A DNA stretch of 64,000 nt from Izhakiella australiensis. Its GTDB lineage: Bacteria > Pseudomonadota > Gammaproteobacteria > Enterobacterales > Enterobacteriaceae. Of this stretch, positions 38,073-47,435 are shown piece by piece. The first letter of the stretch is position 1; the number at the start of each line of letters is the position of its first letter. The stretch is taken from assembly GCF_002006995.1 (NCBI RefSeq), contig NZ_MRUL01000016.1, forward strand, positions 1-64,000, read 5' to 3'. Both the position numbers and the translations under genes were made by a program. The notes beneath the pieces are model-generated. The model was not told where the DNA came from. It worked only from the letters and a program-made list of their open reading frames with translations, and ran no database searches.

Positions 38073-39014
38073 TTACTGCTTCAGGCTGCTGAAGTTGAGG
38101 TGCAGGCCAGAGAAGCCGGATGTCACCTTCTGTACCAGCGGGCTGGCGGTTACGCTTTCGCTCACTACCATCAGCGCCCGGGTAGCCGGTACCGGGGGAA
38201 GCGGGTGCTTAATCATGCAGGTCTGACCGCCACGGAATGAACTATGCGGCTTATTGCCAGGGCGTCCGGCTGGCGGCGTGTTATCCACACGCTGCGCTTC
38301 GTTAAGCAGCTGGCTCGGGCGCACCAAAGTAACATCTGCGGGCAGTTCGGGTAGCATTTGCTGCAGCACGCGTACGGTATTCGGATGAGGGTGGCCAATG
38401 GCGATCGCCCAGCCGTCGCGCTCAGCCAGCCGTACCGCGCGCGTGAACTGCTGTCGGATTGACGCTTCGTTCGGACTGTCATCGAGGAAAACGCGGCGCT
38501 TAATGACCTTAACGTTGGTGCCGGCCGCCGCCCGGGTTGCCTGACTGTTGCCTATCGTCATGCTATCAAGAAAATAGTAGTTATAGTGATCCAGAACCCG
38601 CATCACCTTTTGCATCCCGGCGAGGTTAGAGGTCATGGCGCTGCCCATATGGTTATTCAGCCCAATGGCATAGGGAACTTTCAGCGAAGCATCGTGGATG
38701 ATACGGGCGATCTCATCCTGACTCATGTCCGGGCGCAGGGTGTCTTTTTCCAGCGGCTGCTTGCTGAGCGGCGCCATTGGCAGATGAATAAGAACTTCCC
38801 GCCCCTGCTGGTGAGCTCGCGTTGCCATCTGGCGCGCCATCGGCGCATTGGGTAATACGGCAACCGAAATGGCGACGGGCAGTTTAAGCACCTGATTCTC
38901 TTCCTTTGGTCGGTAACCAAAGTCATCAATGACCAGCGCCAGTTTTCCGGCGTATGCATTGCCGCTTATCAACAGCGCGCTCAAAACGCTAAGAAGGATA
39001 CGTCGTTGCAGCAA
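38073..39014 (-). CDS. yibQ: YibQ, divergent polysaccharide deacetylase
   Basis: 313 residues with a signal peptide (residues 1-22, ending AYA). The segments ALVIDDFGYR, EVLIHLPMAP and GLNNHMGSAMTS are the hallmarks of the DUF610/Polysacc_deac_2 family. The substrate is not established. It follows envC by 3 bases, as in E. coli, so the two are coexpressed. It is slightly shorter than E. coli YibQ (319). Confidence 0.92.
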   Translation of the reverse strand: MLQRRILLSVLSALLISGNAYAGKLALVIDDFGYRPKEENQVLKLPVAISVAVLPNAPMARQMATRAHQQGREVLIHLPMAPLSKQPLEKDTLRPDMSQDEIARIIHDASLKVPYAIGLNNHMGSAMTSNLAGMQKVMRVLDHYNYYFLDSMTIGNSQATRAAAGTNVKVIKRRVFLDDSPNEASIRQQFTRAVRLAERDGWAIAIGHPHPNTVRVLQQMLPELPADVTLVRPSQLLNEAQRVDNTPPAGRPGNKPHSSFRGGQTCMIKHPLPPVPATRALMVVSESVTASPLVQKVTSGFSGLHLNFSSLKQ

Positions 39015-39017
39015 ACC

Positions 39018-40313
39018 TTATTTTCCTAACCACGGTAGTGGGTTGACCGCCTGCCCCTGGCGGCGAATTTCAAAATAGAGCGAAGGCGTGCCGCGGCCGC
39101 CGCTGGTGCCTACCAGGGCGATCGGCTGACCCGCTTTAACTTCGTCACCGACTTTCACCAGTGCGCTCTGGTTATAGCCATAGAGGCTCATATCGCCTTT
39201 GCCGTGATCGATAACGATGACCAGGCCGTAGCCCTGTAGCCAGTCGGCCATCAACACGCGTCCGTCGGCGATAGCATGGACGTCCTTACCTTCCGGTGCG
39301 TCAATAACTAACCCTTTCCAGCGTAGCTCGCCTTGCAAAAGTTCGCCGAAACGATGGACGATAGTGCCGCGAACCGGCCACACCGCCTGCCCCGCAGGAC
39401 GGCCCAGACCGCCAGTACGGGACATCAGGTTGCGTTCGCTGGCGGTGGGTTTGTATGACGAGCCTTTACGGCGAGCCTGCTCCTGGCGTTGACGCACCTG
39501 CTCGGCCTCACGGGCCTCTCGCTGCGCGCGAGCACGGGCTTCGCGCTCAGCTTTAGCGATTTTATCCCGCAGCCGGCTTTCGTTCTCGCGCATTTCAACC
39601 AGCTGGGCCTGATCTTTTTCCAGAGACGCTTCCAGTTTAGTCAGCGTTTGCTTGCGTGCCGCACGCGCCTCTTCCAGCTTTTTCTGCTGGCTCTGACGTT
39701 GGGCGAGTAAGGTTTTTTGTTGTTGCAGCTTCGCGGTCAGCGTTGCTTTTTGCTCCGCCAGCTGGCGGCGAGTTTGCTGAAGCGCGGTGATTATTTTCTC
39801 ACGGGCTTCATTCAGATAGCCGAAGTAGGCGAGGATACGTTCGCTGCGCTGGCTCTCTTCACCGCTCAGTACCAGCTGCAGCGCGCTGTGCTGGCCCTGA
39901 CGAAAAGCAGCGTCGAGCTGCTGAGCGAGAATCGCTTCCTGTTGCTTTTGCTGCTTTTCCAGCCTGGCGATAGAGGCTGTCAGCTCGGTGATATCTTTGC
40001 TCAGGTGGTCAAGGGCACTTTGCGAATCACGCAGCTGGCGGCTGGCCTGGGCGATAACTTTTTCCTGGCTTGTAAGCTGCGCCATCAGCTTGCTGCGCTG
40101 CTGCTTTTGCTGCTGAACGCGCTTTTCTTTATCTGCGATGTTTTGCTGTATGGATTTCAGCTGAGCTTTGCTGTCATCAGCCGCGCTGGCGGAAAAAGAG
40201 CAAAGCAGAACGCCAGTACAGATCGCACTGGCGCAAAAGGTGGACAGTAGAGCACGTGACGATAGTGCGTGACGTGGCGTCCTTGTTTTCGGTGATGTCG
40301 CTTTACTCCTCAT
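39018..40313 (-). CDS. envC: Murein hydrolase activator EnvC
   Basis: 431 residues. A cleavable signal follows a basic N-terminus (hydrophobic core near residues 22-44). Long Gln-, Lys- and Arg-rich coiled coil (about residues 48-280) that recruits EnvC to the FtsEX complex. C-terminal LytM domain (DGRVLMADWLQGYG, HGKGDMSLYGYNQSALV) lacks the zinc-binding HxH set, as expected of an activator of amidases AmiA and AmiB rather than a hydrolase. In E. coli the gene before it is gpmM; here it is not. Confidence 0.95.
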   Translation of the reverse strand: MRSKATSPKTRTPRHALSSRALLSTFCASAICTGVLLCSFSASAADDSKAQLKSIQQNIADKEKRVQQQKQQRSKLMAQLTSQEKVIAQASRQLRDSQSALDHLSKDITELTASIARLEKQQKQQEAILAQQLDAAFRQGQHSALQLVLSGEESQRSERILAYFGYLNEAREKIITALQQTRRQLAEQKATLTAKLQQQKTLLAQRQSQQKKLEEARAARKQTLTKLEASLEKDQAQLVEMRENESRLRDKIAKAEREARARAQREAREAEQVRQRQEQARRKGSSYKPTASERNLMSRTGGLGRPAGQAVWPVRGTIVHRFGELLQGELRWKGLVIDAPEGKDVHAIADGRVLMADWLQGYGLVIVIDHGKGDMSLYGYNQSALVKVGDEVKAGQPIALVGTSGGRGTPSLYFEIRRQGQAVNPLPWLGK

Positions 40314-40616
40314 GGCGACTGATTATTTCACGTTGAACAAACTCTTACCAGCGATCCTGCTGCTGATTTCCATTCCGGTGGCTAAGTCCGGTAAAATGTT
40401 TGACCGCTAACTTTTTAGCCATATTGCATTCCCGGTGAAGTATCTGTTCGCCGATATTGATATTATGGGCGGGTTTTTGACACCAGATTAAATTTTGGAA
40501 ATTGTGCCGCAGAAAATGTAACTCTGATTGCCGGATGGCTGTACATGCAGCGTCCGGAATGTATACTCAGAGCCTTTGATTTAGCTTATTAACCCTTTCG
40601 GGAGTTGTTACCCCTC
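40314..40616. other. Intergenic region between envC and yibN where gpmM is missing
   Basis: About 300 bases of divergent promoter region. In E. coli the phosphoglycerate mutase gene gpmM lies here; no trace of its coding sequence is recognisable. A TATACT hexamer at 40562-40567 is a plausible -10 box for yibN. Confidence 0.5.
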
Positions 40617-41048
40617 ATGCAAGAAATTATGCAATTCGCAGGCAATCACACCATACTTAGTCTGGGATGGGTTGTTTTGCTGGTTCTGGTGATCGTGACC
40701 ACCGTTAAGGGCATGTTCTCCAAGGTAAAAGTTATCAGCCGCGGCGAAGCAACACGCCTGATTAACAAAGAAGATGCCGTCGTGGTCGATACCCGCGGTC
40801 GCGATGAGTTTCGCCAGGGGCATATTTCAGGCGCCGTGAACGTCCAGGCGAGCGAAATCAAAAAAGGCAGCTTCGGTGAACTGGAAAAACACAAAGCCCA
40901 GCCGATTATCGTGGTCTGCGCAACCGGTCAGAACGCCCAGGAAGCTGCGGCGAAGCTTCATGCTGCGGGATTTGCTCAGGTCTCCGTGTTGAAAGACGGC
41001 GTTTCAGGCTGGAGCGGTGAAAACCTGCCGCTGGTTCGTGGTAAATAA
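40617..41048 (+). CDS. yibN: Rhodanese-like protein YibN
   Basis: 143 residues from the ATG at 40617 ([12 protein letters not shown]), equal to E. coli; the in-frame TTG at 40605 is not needed. One N-terminal membrane helix (about residues 13-31) precedes a cytoplasmic rhodanese domain ([22 protein letters not shown]). The active-site loop reads [12 protein letters not shown], with a cysteine at its start. First gene of yibN-grxC-secB-gpsA-cysE. Confidence 0.93.
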   Translation: MQEIMQFAGNHTILSLGWVVLLVLVIVTTVKGMFSKVKVISRGEATRLINKEDAVVVDTRGRDEFRQGHISGAVNVQASEIKKGSFGELEKHKAQPIIVVCATGQNAQEAAAKLHAAGFAQVSVLKDGVSGWSGENLPLVRGK

Positions 41049-41062
41049 CTTCGGAAATTTTC

Positions 41063-41314
41063 ATGGCTAACGTTGAAATTTATACCAAAGCAACCTGCCC
41101 TTTCTGCCATCGTGCCAAGGCGCTGCTCAGCCAGAAAGGCGTAACCTATCAGGAAATCCCTATTGATGGCGATGCTGATAAGCGCGATGAAATGATAACG
41201 CGCAGCGGGCGAACGACCGTTCCGCAGATTTTTATTGACGCACAGCACATTGGCGGCTGTGACGACCTTTATGCGCTGGATGGCCGTGCAGGTCTGGACC
41301 CGCTGCTGAAATAA
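41063..41314 (+). CDS. grxC: Glutaredoxin 3
   Basis: 83 residues. Active site CPFC in TKATCPFCHRAKALL, the TVPQIFID cis-proline loop and the glutathione-binding GGCDDLYALD. It reduces protein and glutathione disulfides. 14 bases after yibN. Confidence 0.97.
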   Translation: MANVEIYTKATCPFCHRAKALLSQKGVTYQEIPIDGDADKRDEMITRSGRTTVPQIFIDAQHIGGCDDLYALDGRAGLDPLLK

Positions 41315-41371
41315 AATATGACGCGCCTCAGCGCGCTGATGGATAACTTCATTAACAGGACTATTAAGATT

Positions 41372-41833
41372 ATGTCAGAACAAAATAACACCGAGATGAC
41401 TTTCCAGATCCAGCGTATCTACACGAAAGATGTCTCTTTTGAAGCCCCGAACGCGCCGCAGGTATTCCAGAAAGAGTGGGAACCGGAAGTTAAGCTGGAT
41501 CTGGATACTGCTTCCAGCCAGCTGGCGGATGAAGTCTACGAGGTTGTGTTACGCGTGACGGTCACCGCAAGCGTCGGTGAAGAAACCGCTTTCCTGTGTG
41601 AGGTTCAGCAGGCGGGTATATTCAGCATTTCCGGAATTGATGGCAATCAGATGGCCCACTGTCTTGGCGCCTACTGCCCGAACATTCTGTTCCCCTATGC
41701 CCGCGAGTGCATTACCAGCCTGGTTTCACGCGGCACCTTCCCGCAGCTGAATCTGGCGCCGGTCAACTTTGACGCGTTATTTATGAACTATCTGCAGCAG
41801 CAAGCAGGCGAAGAGCCGCAGCAGGATGCATGA
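41372..41833 (+). CDS. secB: Protein-export chaperone SecB
   Basis: 153 residues from the ATG at 41372 ([20 protein letters not shown]), matching E. coli; an in-frame start at 41318 would add unrelated residues. A tetrameric chaperone that holds preproteins unfolded and delivers them to SecA. It has the conserved [17 protein letters not shown] and [15 protein letters not shown] segments. Overlaps gpsA by 4 bases. Confidence 0.97.
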   Translation: MSEQNNTEMTFQIQRIYTKDVSFEAPNAPQVFQKEWEPEVKLDLDTASSQLADEVYEVVLRVTVTASVGEETAFLCEVQQAGIFSISGIDGNQMAHCLGAYCPNILFPYARECITSLVSRGTFPQLNLAPVNFDALFMNYLQQQAGEEPQQDA

Positions 41834-42852
41834 TGCTGCGGGTAACGGACTCTATTAGCGTTATCGGTGCCGGCTCGTACGGCACCGCTTTGGCTATTAC
41901 GCTGGCGCGTAATGGCCAGCCGGTTACGCTGTGGGGGCACAATCCGGCCCATCTGGCTCAGCTTGAGGCCGACCGCAGCAACCAGGCATTTTTACCTGAT
42001 GTTCCGTTCCCTGATACGTTAAAGCTCGACGCCTCGCTGGCAAATACCATTGCGGCCAGCCGCGACCTGCTGGTCGTGGTACCCAGCCATGTATTTGGTG
42101 AGGTATTAACGCAAATTAAACCCCACCTGCACGCTGACTCACGCATTGTCTGGGCGACCAAAGGACTCGAAAGAGAGACCGGGCGTCTGCTGCAGGATGT
42201 GGCGCGCGATATCCTTGGCGACGCTATTCCGCTGGCGGTAATTTCCGGGCCTACCTTCGCCAAAGAAATGGCTGCCGGGCTGCCAACCGCCATCGCGCTG
42301 GCGGCTACCGATCCGCAGTTTGCTGAACAGCTGCAGCAGCGCATGCACTGCGGTAAAAGCTTTCGGGTCTACAGTAACCCTGATTTTATCGGCGTTCAGC
42401 TGGGTGGCGCGGTAAAAAACGTTATCGCAATAGGCGCGGGCATGTCCGACGGCATCGGCTTTGGCGCCAACGCGCGCACCGCGCTTATTACCCGAGGCCT
42501 GGCGGAAATGACGCGGCTGGGTAACGCGCTGGGCGCAGATCCCACAACCTTTATGGGCATGGCGGGATTGGGCGATCTGGTACTTACCTGTACCGATAAT
42601 CAGTCCCGTAACCGGCGTTTTGGCATGATGCTCGGTCAGGGGAGTGATGTGGAAGAGGCCCAAAGCAGCATCGGTCAGGTAGTCGAAGGATTCCGAAATA
42701 CGAAAGAGGTCAGGGCGCTGGCGGCCAGGGTCGGCGTGGAAATGCCAATAACTGAGCAAATTTATCAGGTATTGTATTGCGAAAAAAGCGCGCAAGAGGC
42801 AGCATTGTCCTTACTGGGACGTACAAGGAAAGACGAAAATAGCCCACGCTGA
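41830..42852 (+). CDS. gpsA: Glycerol-3-phosphate dehydrogenase [NAD(P)+]
   Basis: 340 residues. Dinucleotide site [15 protein letters not shown], the active-site segment [18 protein letters not shown] with the catalytic Lys, and [20 protein letters not shown]. It makes sn-glycerol 3-phosphate from dihydroxyacetone phosphate for phospholipids. Two tandem ATGs could each serve as start. Confidence 0.97.
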   Translation: MMLRVTDSISVIGAGSYGTALAITLARNGQPVTLWGHNPAHLAQLEADRSNQAFLPDVPFPDTLKLDASLANTIAASRDLLVVVPSHVFGEVLTQIKPHLHADSRIVWATKGLERETGRLLQDVARDILGDAIPLAVISGPTFAKEMAAGLPTAIALAATDPQFAEQLQQRMHCGKSFRVYSNPDFIGVQLGGAVKNVIAIGAGMSDGIGFGANARTALITRGLAEMTRLGNALGADPTTFMGMAGLGDLVLTCTDNQSRNRRFGMMLGQGSDVEEAQSSIGQVVEGFRNTKEVRALAARVGVEMPITEQIYQVLYCEKSAQEAALSLLGRTRKDENSPR

Positions 42853-42872
42853 ATAAGATTCAATACCACAGG

Positions 42873-42897
42873 TAGCGCCAACCGGCGCTATTTTTTT
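42873..42897 (+). terminator. Terminator or attenuator between gpsA and cysE
   Basis: TAGCGCC-AACC-GGCGCTA followed by seven T, 17 bases before the cysE start. Partial read-through would still express cysE. Confidence 0.8.
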
Positions 42898-42913
42898 CTT
42901 GAGGGTGTAAGCC

Positions 42914-43735
42914 ATGCCGTGTGTTGAGCTGGATCTGGTCTGGAGTCATATTAAAGCTGAGGCGCGCGCGCTGGCCGACGGTGAACCCATGCTGGCAAGC
43001 TTCTATCATGCGACGCTGCTTAAGCACGAAAATCTCGGTAGCGCGTTGAGCTATATGCTGGCAAACAAGCTGGCTAATCCAATTATGCCCGCGATTACTT
43101 TTCGCGAAATCATTGAAGAGGCATACAAAGAAGACGCTTCGATGATTGACTCTGCCGCCTGTGACATCCAGGCCGTTTGCCTGCGCGATCCGGCGGTGGA
43201 TAAATACTCTACTCCGCTGCTCTATCTGAAAGGATTTCACGCGCTGCAGGCCTACCGTATCGGCCATTGGTTATGGAACGAAGGCCGCCGGGCGCTGGCG
43301 CTCTATTTGCAAAACGAAATATCGGTTTCTTTTGCCGTTGATATTCATCCGGCGGCAAAGATAGGGCACGGTATTATGCTCGATCACGCGACCGGCATCG
43401 TTATCGGAGAAACCGCGGTAGTGGAGAACGATGTCTCCATTCTGCAATCGGTTACGCTCGGAGGAACCGGTAAAACCAGCGGCGACCGTCATCCGAAAAT
43501 TCGCGAAGGCGTGCTGATTGGTGCCGGCGCGAAAGTTCTCGGCAATATTGAAGTCGGGCGCGGGGCTAAAATTGGCGCTGGATCCGTGGTATTACACCCG
43601 GTACCGCCACATACCACCGCGGCCGGCGTCCCGGCGCGCGTCGTAGGTAAGCCGGCTTCGGATAAGCCCGCCATGGATATGGACCAACATTTTAATGGCA
43701 CAGTGGCGGGTTTTGAGTTTGGCGACGGCATCTGA
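42914..43735 (+). CDS. cysE: Serine acetyltransferase
   Basis: 273 residues. An N-terminal helical domain, then left-handed beta-helix hexapeptide repeats (HPAAKIGHGIMLDHATGIVIGE, given in part) with the catalytic His region DHATG, and VTLGGTGKTSGDRHPKI. The C-terminal tail MDMDQHFNGTVAGFEFGDGI ends in Ile, which binds cysteine synthase CysK. It makes O-acetylserine for cysteine synthesis. Ribosome site CTTGAGGGTG. Confidence 0.97.
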   Translation: MPCVELDLVWSHIKAEARALADGEPMLASFYHATLLKHENLGSALSYMLANKLANPIMPAITFREIIEEAYKEDASMIDSAACDIQAVCLRDPAVDKYSTPLLYLKGFHALQAYRIGHWLWNEGRRALALYLQNEISVSFAVDIHPAAKIGHGIMLDHATGIVIGETAVVENDVSILQSVTLGGTGKTSGDRHPKIREGVLIGAGAKVLGNIEVGRGAKIGAGSVVLHPVPPHTTAAGVPARVVGKPASDKPAMDMDQHFNGTVAGFEFGDGI

Positions 43736-43841
43736 CCGCTACCCGCCCGCTTTTTCTTATCGCCACCGTGTGGCTGACGGCTGGCGCTCCTTCAACGAGA
43801 AAACGCGCCGTCGATCGTAGCTGACGCGTGCTAAAGCCAGC

Positions 43842-44315
43842 TTATTCTCGCAGCAACGCGCCGCCATAATCCAGCTGCCGCCAGGCTTCGTAAACCACTA
43901 CCGATACGGCATTTGAAAGGTTCATGCTGCGGCTGCCGGCGACCATTGGGATACGAATTTTTTGTTGTGCTGGCAGCGCATCAAGGATCGTGGCGGGCAG
44001 CCCGCGGCTCTCGGGGCCGAACATCAAATAGTCACCCGGCTGATAGCTAACCGCGCTGTGCGCAGGCGTGCCTTTCGTGGTCAGTGCAAACAGGCGTGAG
44101 GGCTGCGCCTGGTCAATAAATGTTTGATAGCTGGCATGGCGCTGAACGCTGGTGAACTCATGATAATCAAGACCTGCACGGCGCAGACGCTTATCGTCCC
44201 AGGCAAATCCCATTGGCTCAATCAGGTGCAGACGAAAGCCGGTATTAGCGCACAGACGGATAATATTACCGGTATTAGGTGGGATTTCGGGTTCAAACAG
44301 CACGATATTCAGCAT
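43842..44315 (-). CDS. trmL: tRNA (cytidine/uridine-2'-O-)-methyltransferase TrmL
   Basis: 157 residues, SPOUT fold: [26 protein letters not shown] at the start (given in part), [11 protein letters not shown] and [19 protein letters not shown] forming the SAM-binding knot. It methylates the wobble base of tRNA-Leu isoacceptors. Between cysE and cpxA as in E. coli. Confidence 0.96.
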   Translation of the reverse strand: MLNIVLFEPEIPPNTGNIIRLCANTGFRLHLIEPMGFAWDDKRLRRAGLDYHEFTSVQRHASYQTFIDQAQPSRLFALTTKGTPAHSAVSYQPGDYLMFGPESRGLPATILDALPAQQKIRIPMVAGSRSMNLSNAVSVVVYEAWRQLDYGGALLRE

Positions 44316-44355
44316 CAGAAGCGGCCTTCAGTAACGAAGGCCGCAGAATAGCAAA

Positions 44356-45732
44356 TTAAACGCGCTTGTTGTACAACGGCAGCCAGAGGGTCAGGCGCAG
44401 GCCGCCAAGCGGGCTGTCGTCTGCTCTGACCCAGCCGTTATGCTGCTGAATGGCGGTCTCTACAATTGCCAGCCCCAGGCCCGTGCCGCCGGATGCGCGA
44501 TCGCGCGCTTCGTCAGTACGGTAAAAGGGGCGGAAAATCTGCTCGCGATCTTCTTCGCTGACGCCAGGGCCATCATCATCAACATGAATGGTGATCCCCT
44601 GATTGTCTACCGAGAAGCTTACCGATATGTGGCTATGAGAATAACGCAGCGCATTACGTACGATGTTTTCCAGCGCACTTTCCAGCGCATTGGGATTACC
44701 GTATAGCGGCCAGGGGCCAGGCGGATAAGGGACGTCCAGCTTCTTACCCATTTGTTCAGCTTCAAAACTGGCATTATCCAGTACGTCTTCCCAGAGATGA
44801 TTAGCCTTGATCGCTTCGCTGATCAGCGCATTTTTATGTTGGGTGCGGGATAGCACCAGCAGATCGTTGATCATGCCATCCAGACGCTGCGCTTCGGTTT
44901 CAATACGCTCCAGCTCTTTTCCCTCGCCAAAGCGGCGACGCATCAATGCGGTTGCCAGCTGCAGTCGGGTCAGAGGCGTGCGCAGCTCATGAGATATATC
45001 AGAAAGCAGGCGCTGCTGAGCGGACATCATGCGTTCCAGCGCGCTGATCATTTGGTTGAAGCTGGAACCTGCTGCGAGAAACTCCTGCGGGCCTGATTCC
45101 AGCTCAGGGTGCTGGCGCAGGTTACCGCTGGCGACTTCATCGGCGGCAAATTTTAGCTTGCGTGCTGGCTTTGCCAGGCTCCAGGCGAGCCACAGTAGCA
45201 GCGGCGCGCTGATTAACATGGTAACCATCAGTAGCAACAGCGGGCGGTCGAACAGCAGGTTAATAAAGTCGAGCTGTGAACTGCTGGCCGGACGAATCAG
45301 GTAGAGTTGGTAATTGTCTTCGCCATCGCGCACCGAAAACGGTCCCAGCATTTCGACGCGGCCGTATTTTTTCTTTTGCGGGTGATCGGCATTGTCGGAC
45401 TGGCCGATAAAGTTACGGATAACCTGCATTTCGCTGTGTTGAGCGCCAAGAACCCGGCCTTCGCTGGTGACCAGAAGCAAGCGCTGGCCGGGCGGTGCCC
45501 ATTTATCGATGGCCCGGAACAGGCGTTTCCACCACATCAGGTCATTCGGCGGGTCCTGCCGCAGCTCAGTTTCAACGTGCTGTTCAATCATCAAACCCTG
45601 CCGCTGCTCGCTATCGAGCAGCGGTGTCATCTGGCGAGAGTCAAGCTTGGGCAGCATCAATACCAGCATCAGCACCAGTGCCAGCGTTAGCCAGAAAATG
45701 GCGAAGATACGCGTGGTGAGACTTGAAATCAT
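44356..45732 (-). CDS. cpxA: Sensor histidine kinase CpxA
   Basis: 458 residues, near the E. coli length (457). Two membrane helices (about 7-29 and 164-186) bound the periplasmic sensor domain. HAMP follows, then the phosphoacceptor H248 in SDISHELRTPLTRL, and the ATPase motifs NALRYS, DDGPGV and GGTGLGLAIV. It responds to envelope protein misfolding and phosphorylates CpxR. Overlaps cpxR by 4 bases. Confidence 0.97.
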   Translation of the reverse strand: MISSLTTRIFAIFWLTLALVLMLVLMLPKLDSRQMTPLLDSEQRQGLMIEQHVETELRQDPPNDLMWWKRLFRAIDKWAPPGQRLLLVTSEGRVLGAQHSEMQVIRNFIGQSDNADHPQKKKYGRVEMLGPFSVRDGEDNYQLYLIRPASSSQLDFINLLFDRPLLLLMVTMLISAPLLLWLAWSLAKPARKLKFAADEVASGNLRQHPELESGPQEFLAAGSSFNQMISALERMMSAQQRLLSDISHELRTPLTRLQLATALMRRRFGEGKELERIETEAQRLDGMINDLLVLSRTQHKNALISEAIKANHLWEDVLDNASFEAEQMGKKLDVPYPPGPWPLYGNPNALESALENIVRNALRYSHSHISVSFSVDNQGITIHVDDDGPGVSEEDREQIFRPFYRTDEARDRASGGTGLGLAIVETAIQQHNGWVRADDSPLGGLRLTLWLPLYNKRV

Positions 45733-46427
45733 GCGACTGAAACCATCAGATATCCACGTCCACGTAGGGTTTTAAACCAGGGATGGCCGTCTCTACGATC
45801 GGGCAATTTGCGGCGCAAATTGGATATGTGCATATCGATAGCACGATCGAAAGGCGTCAGACGTTTACCCAATACTTCCTGGCTCAAATGCTCGCGTGAA
45901 ACCACCTGCCCAAGGTGCTGAGCCAGCAGATAGAGCAGGGTAAATTCGGTTCCGGTCAGCTCAAGCGTTTGATCGTCGAAGCTAGCCTCCTGGCGGCCGG
46001 GATTAAGGCGCAGTAAATCCACTTCGAGCGTTGGAGAGCTGGCATCGTGCTGCTGTTGCTGCTCACTCCAGTGTGAACGCCGTAAAATGGCGCGGATGCG
46101 GGCTACCAGCTCGCGGTCATTAAAGGGTTTAGGTAAATAATCATCGGCACCCAATTCCAGCCCCAGAACGCGATCCAGTTCGCTACCGCGTGCTGTCAGC
46201 ATAATCACCGGGGTTTGATGCTGCTGGCGTAGTTCTTTTAACGTATCAATACCGTTCTTTTTCGGCATCATGACGTCGAGTAATAATAAATCAATTGAGC
46301 TGTCCAGCAGACTCAGCGCCTGTTCACCGTCACCGGCAACCACGACGTTAAAGCCTTCCATTTCCAGCAGTTCTTTCAAAAGCGAAGTCAGTTCGCGGTC
46401 ATCGTCAACCAACAGGATTTTATTCAT
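45729..46427 (-). CDS. cpxR: Response regulator CpxR
   Basis: 232 residues, E. coli length. Receiver domain with acidic DDD (8-10), phosphoacceptor D51 in LLLLDVMMPKKNG and Lys in LPKPFND. C-terminal winged helix of OmpR type (LTGTEFTLLYLLAQHLGQVVSRE). Divergent from cpxP, with a CpxR box between them. Confidence 0.97.
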   Translation of the reverse strand: MNKILLVDDDRELTSLLKELLEMEGFNVVVAGDGEQALSLLDSSIDLLLLDVMMPKKNGIDTLKELRQQHQTPVIMLTARGSELDRVLGLELGADDYLPKPFNDRELVARIRAILRRSHWSEQQQQHDASSPTLEVDLLRLNPGRQEASFDDQTLELTGTEFTLLYLLAQHLGQVVSREHLSQEVLGKRLTPFDRAIDMHISNLRRKLPDRRDGHPWFKTLRGRGYLMVSVA

Positions 46428-46482
46428 CTTTTCTTGCCCTCCGCAGGCAAAATACCTTGAACAAATGCGGTCATCCTATCAC

Positions 46483-46497
46483 TTTACTTAGTTTTAC
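46483..46497. promoter_or_regulatory. CpxR box between cpxR and cpxP
   Basis: TTTAC-TTAGT-TTTAC; on the minus strand GTAAA-ACTAA-GTAAA, an exact match to the CpxR consensus GTAAA(N5)GTAAA. Placed to control both cpxP and cpxRA. Confidence 0.88.
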
Positions 46498-46578
46498 ACC
46501 CCCTGACGCATGTTTGCAGCTGGCCTCGTAGACTGAATCTCGTACTAACGAAATACAGCGACTAACCAGGAGTAAACG

Positions 46579-47085
46579 ATGCGCACAGTTACCGCCGTCG
46601 TTACGGTTTTACCGCTGATGGTTGGTTGCTCTGTCACTCTGGCTGCAAACGTTACGACGAGTGATGGGATGCTTCAACAATATCGTGGAATGACGACAGG
46701 CAGTATGACGCAATTTCCACGAAATCACATGTTTGATGGCATTCAACTGACGGAGCCGCAGCGTCAAAGGATGCGCGACCTGATGCAGCAGACCAGGCAT
46801 GAGCAGGCTTCCGTCAGCGTTAATGATTTGGAAACACTGCATGAATTAATCACGGCAGACCCGTTTAATGAAGCGGCCTACCGTGCGGAGTTAGAGAAAA
46901 TAGCCCAAGCCGAAGTTGAAAGACAGCTTGAATTTGCCCGGGTACGGCATCAGATGTATCGGCAATTGACGCCGACGCAACGAGCGATTTTAGAACGGAA
47001 TCATCAGCAGCGCATGAACGAACTGCGCGAGCTGAGCGAGAGGCAGCAGGTTACTTCGCTGCATGCAGTAAGTAGTAATCAGTAA
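46579..47085 (+). CDS. cpxP: Periplasmic chaperone and Cpx inhibitor CpxP
   Basis: 168 residues. Signal peptide of about 22 residues ending LAA. Both LTxxQ motifs of the Spy/CpxP family are present: LTEPQ (residues 57-61) and LTPTQ near the C-terminus. CpxP binds the CpxA sensor domain and damps signalling until it is titrated by misfolded proteins. The transcript carries the CpxQ small RNA in its 3' end. Confidence 0.93.
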   Translation: MRTVTAVVTVLPLMVGCSVTLAANVTTSDGMLQQYRGMTTGSMTQFPRNHMFDGIQLTEPQRQRMRDLMQQTRHEQASVSVNDLETLHELITADPFNEAAYRAELEKIAQAEVERQLEFARVRHQMYRQLTPTQRAILERNHQQRMNELRELSERQQVTSLHAVSSNQ

Positions 47086-47113
47086 AGTAGTAACCAGTAA
47101 CATAGTATCCCTG

Positions 47114-47171
47114 TTTTCCTTGCCATAGACACATCCCTGTCTTCCCCCGCCTTGATGGCGGGGTTTTTTTT
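47114..47171 (+). ncRNA. cpxQ: CpxQ small RNA (from the cpxP 3' UTR)
   Basis: The sequence TTTTCCTTGCCATAGACA, then CATCCCTGTCTTCCCC, closely matches E. coli CpxQ, an Hfq-dependent RNA of 58 nt released from the cpxP mRNA by RNase E that represses inner-membrane protein mRNAs. From the TTTTCC start to the end of the T-run is 58 nt here as well. The terminator stem is CCCCGCC/GGCGGGG with loop TTGAT, which differs from the E. coli stem bases. Confidence 0.88.
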
Positions 47172-47204
47172 ATCAAAGAATTACCGTACTGCCTCATCAA
47201 ATCA
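47145..47204. repeat. 60-bp direct repeat, left copy (starts at the CpxQ terminator)
   Basis: Runs from the terminator stem (CCCCGCCTTGATGGCGGGG), through eight T, to ATCAAAGAATTACCGTACTG and CCTCATCAAATCA. It matches 49190-49248 except for one missing G in that copy. Looks like an attachment-site duplication bounding the 2-kb module. Confidence 0.85.
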
Positions 47205-47402
47205 ATCCTCCCTTCATCCGCCTTAAGCTGCTGCAAAATGGATCTAACGCTGCATGTGTACTGGAAAAGATTACAACGATCGGCGCCGTATTAAGCGCAA
47301 AATATGCAGCGCGCCCATCTGCTGACAGGCTGGCATCATGGTGGCGCTTAGTGTAGTTGATGCGAGGTTATAGGTTTATTATTGTCTATTGTACGTCTGT
47401 GT

Positions 47403-47421
47403 TGTACATTTTAAATGTACA
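47403..47421. promoter_or_regulatory. Palindromic operator of the phd-doc operon
   Basis: TGTACATTT-T-AAATGTACA, a perfect 9-1-9 palindrome 14 bases before the antitoxin start. A related half TTGTACGT lies about 20 bases upstream. Probably the Phd autoregulation site. Confidence 0.7.
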
Positions 47422-47435
47422 TTAAAGGAGGCTAT

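Noticed and set aside
39018-40313. EnvC as an active LytM endopeptidase
   Set aside because: The zinc ligands are missing, as in all EnvC proteins; it is an activator.
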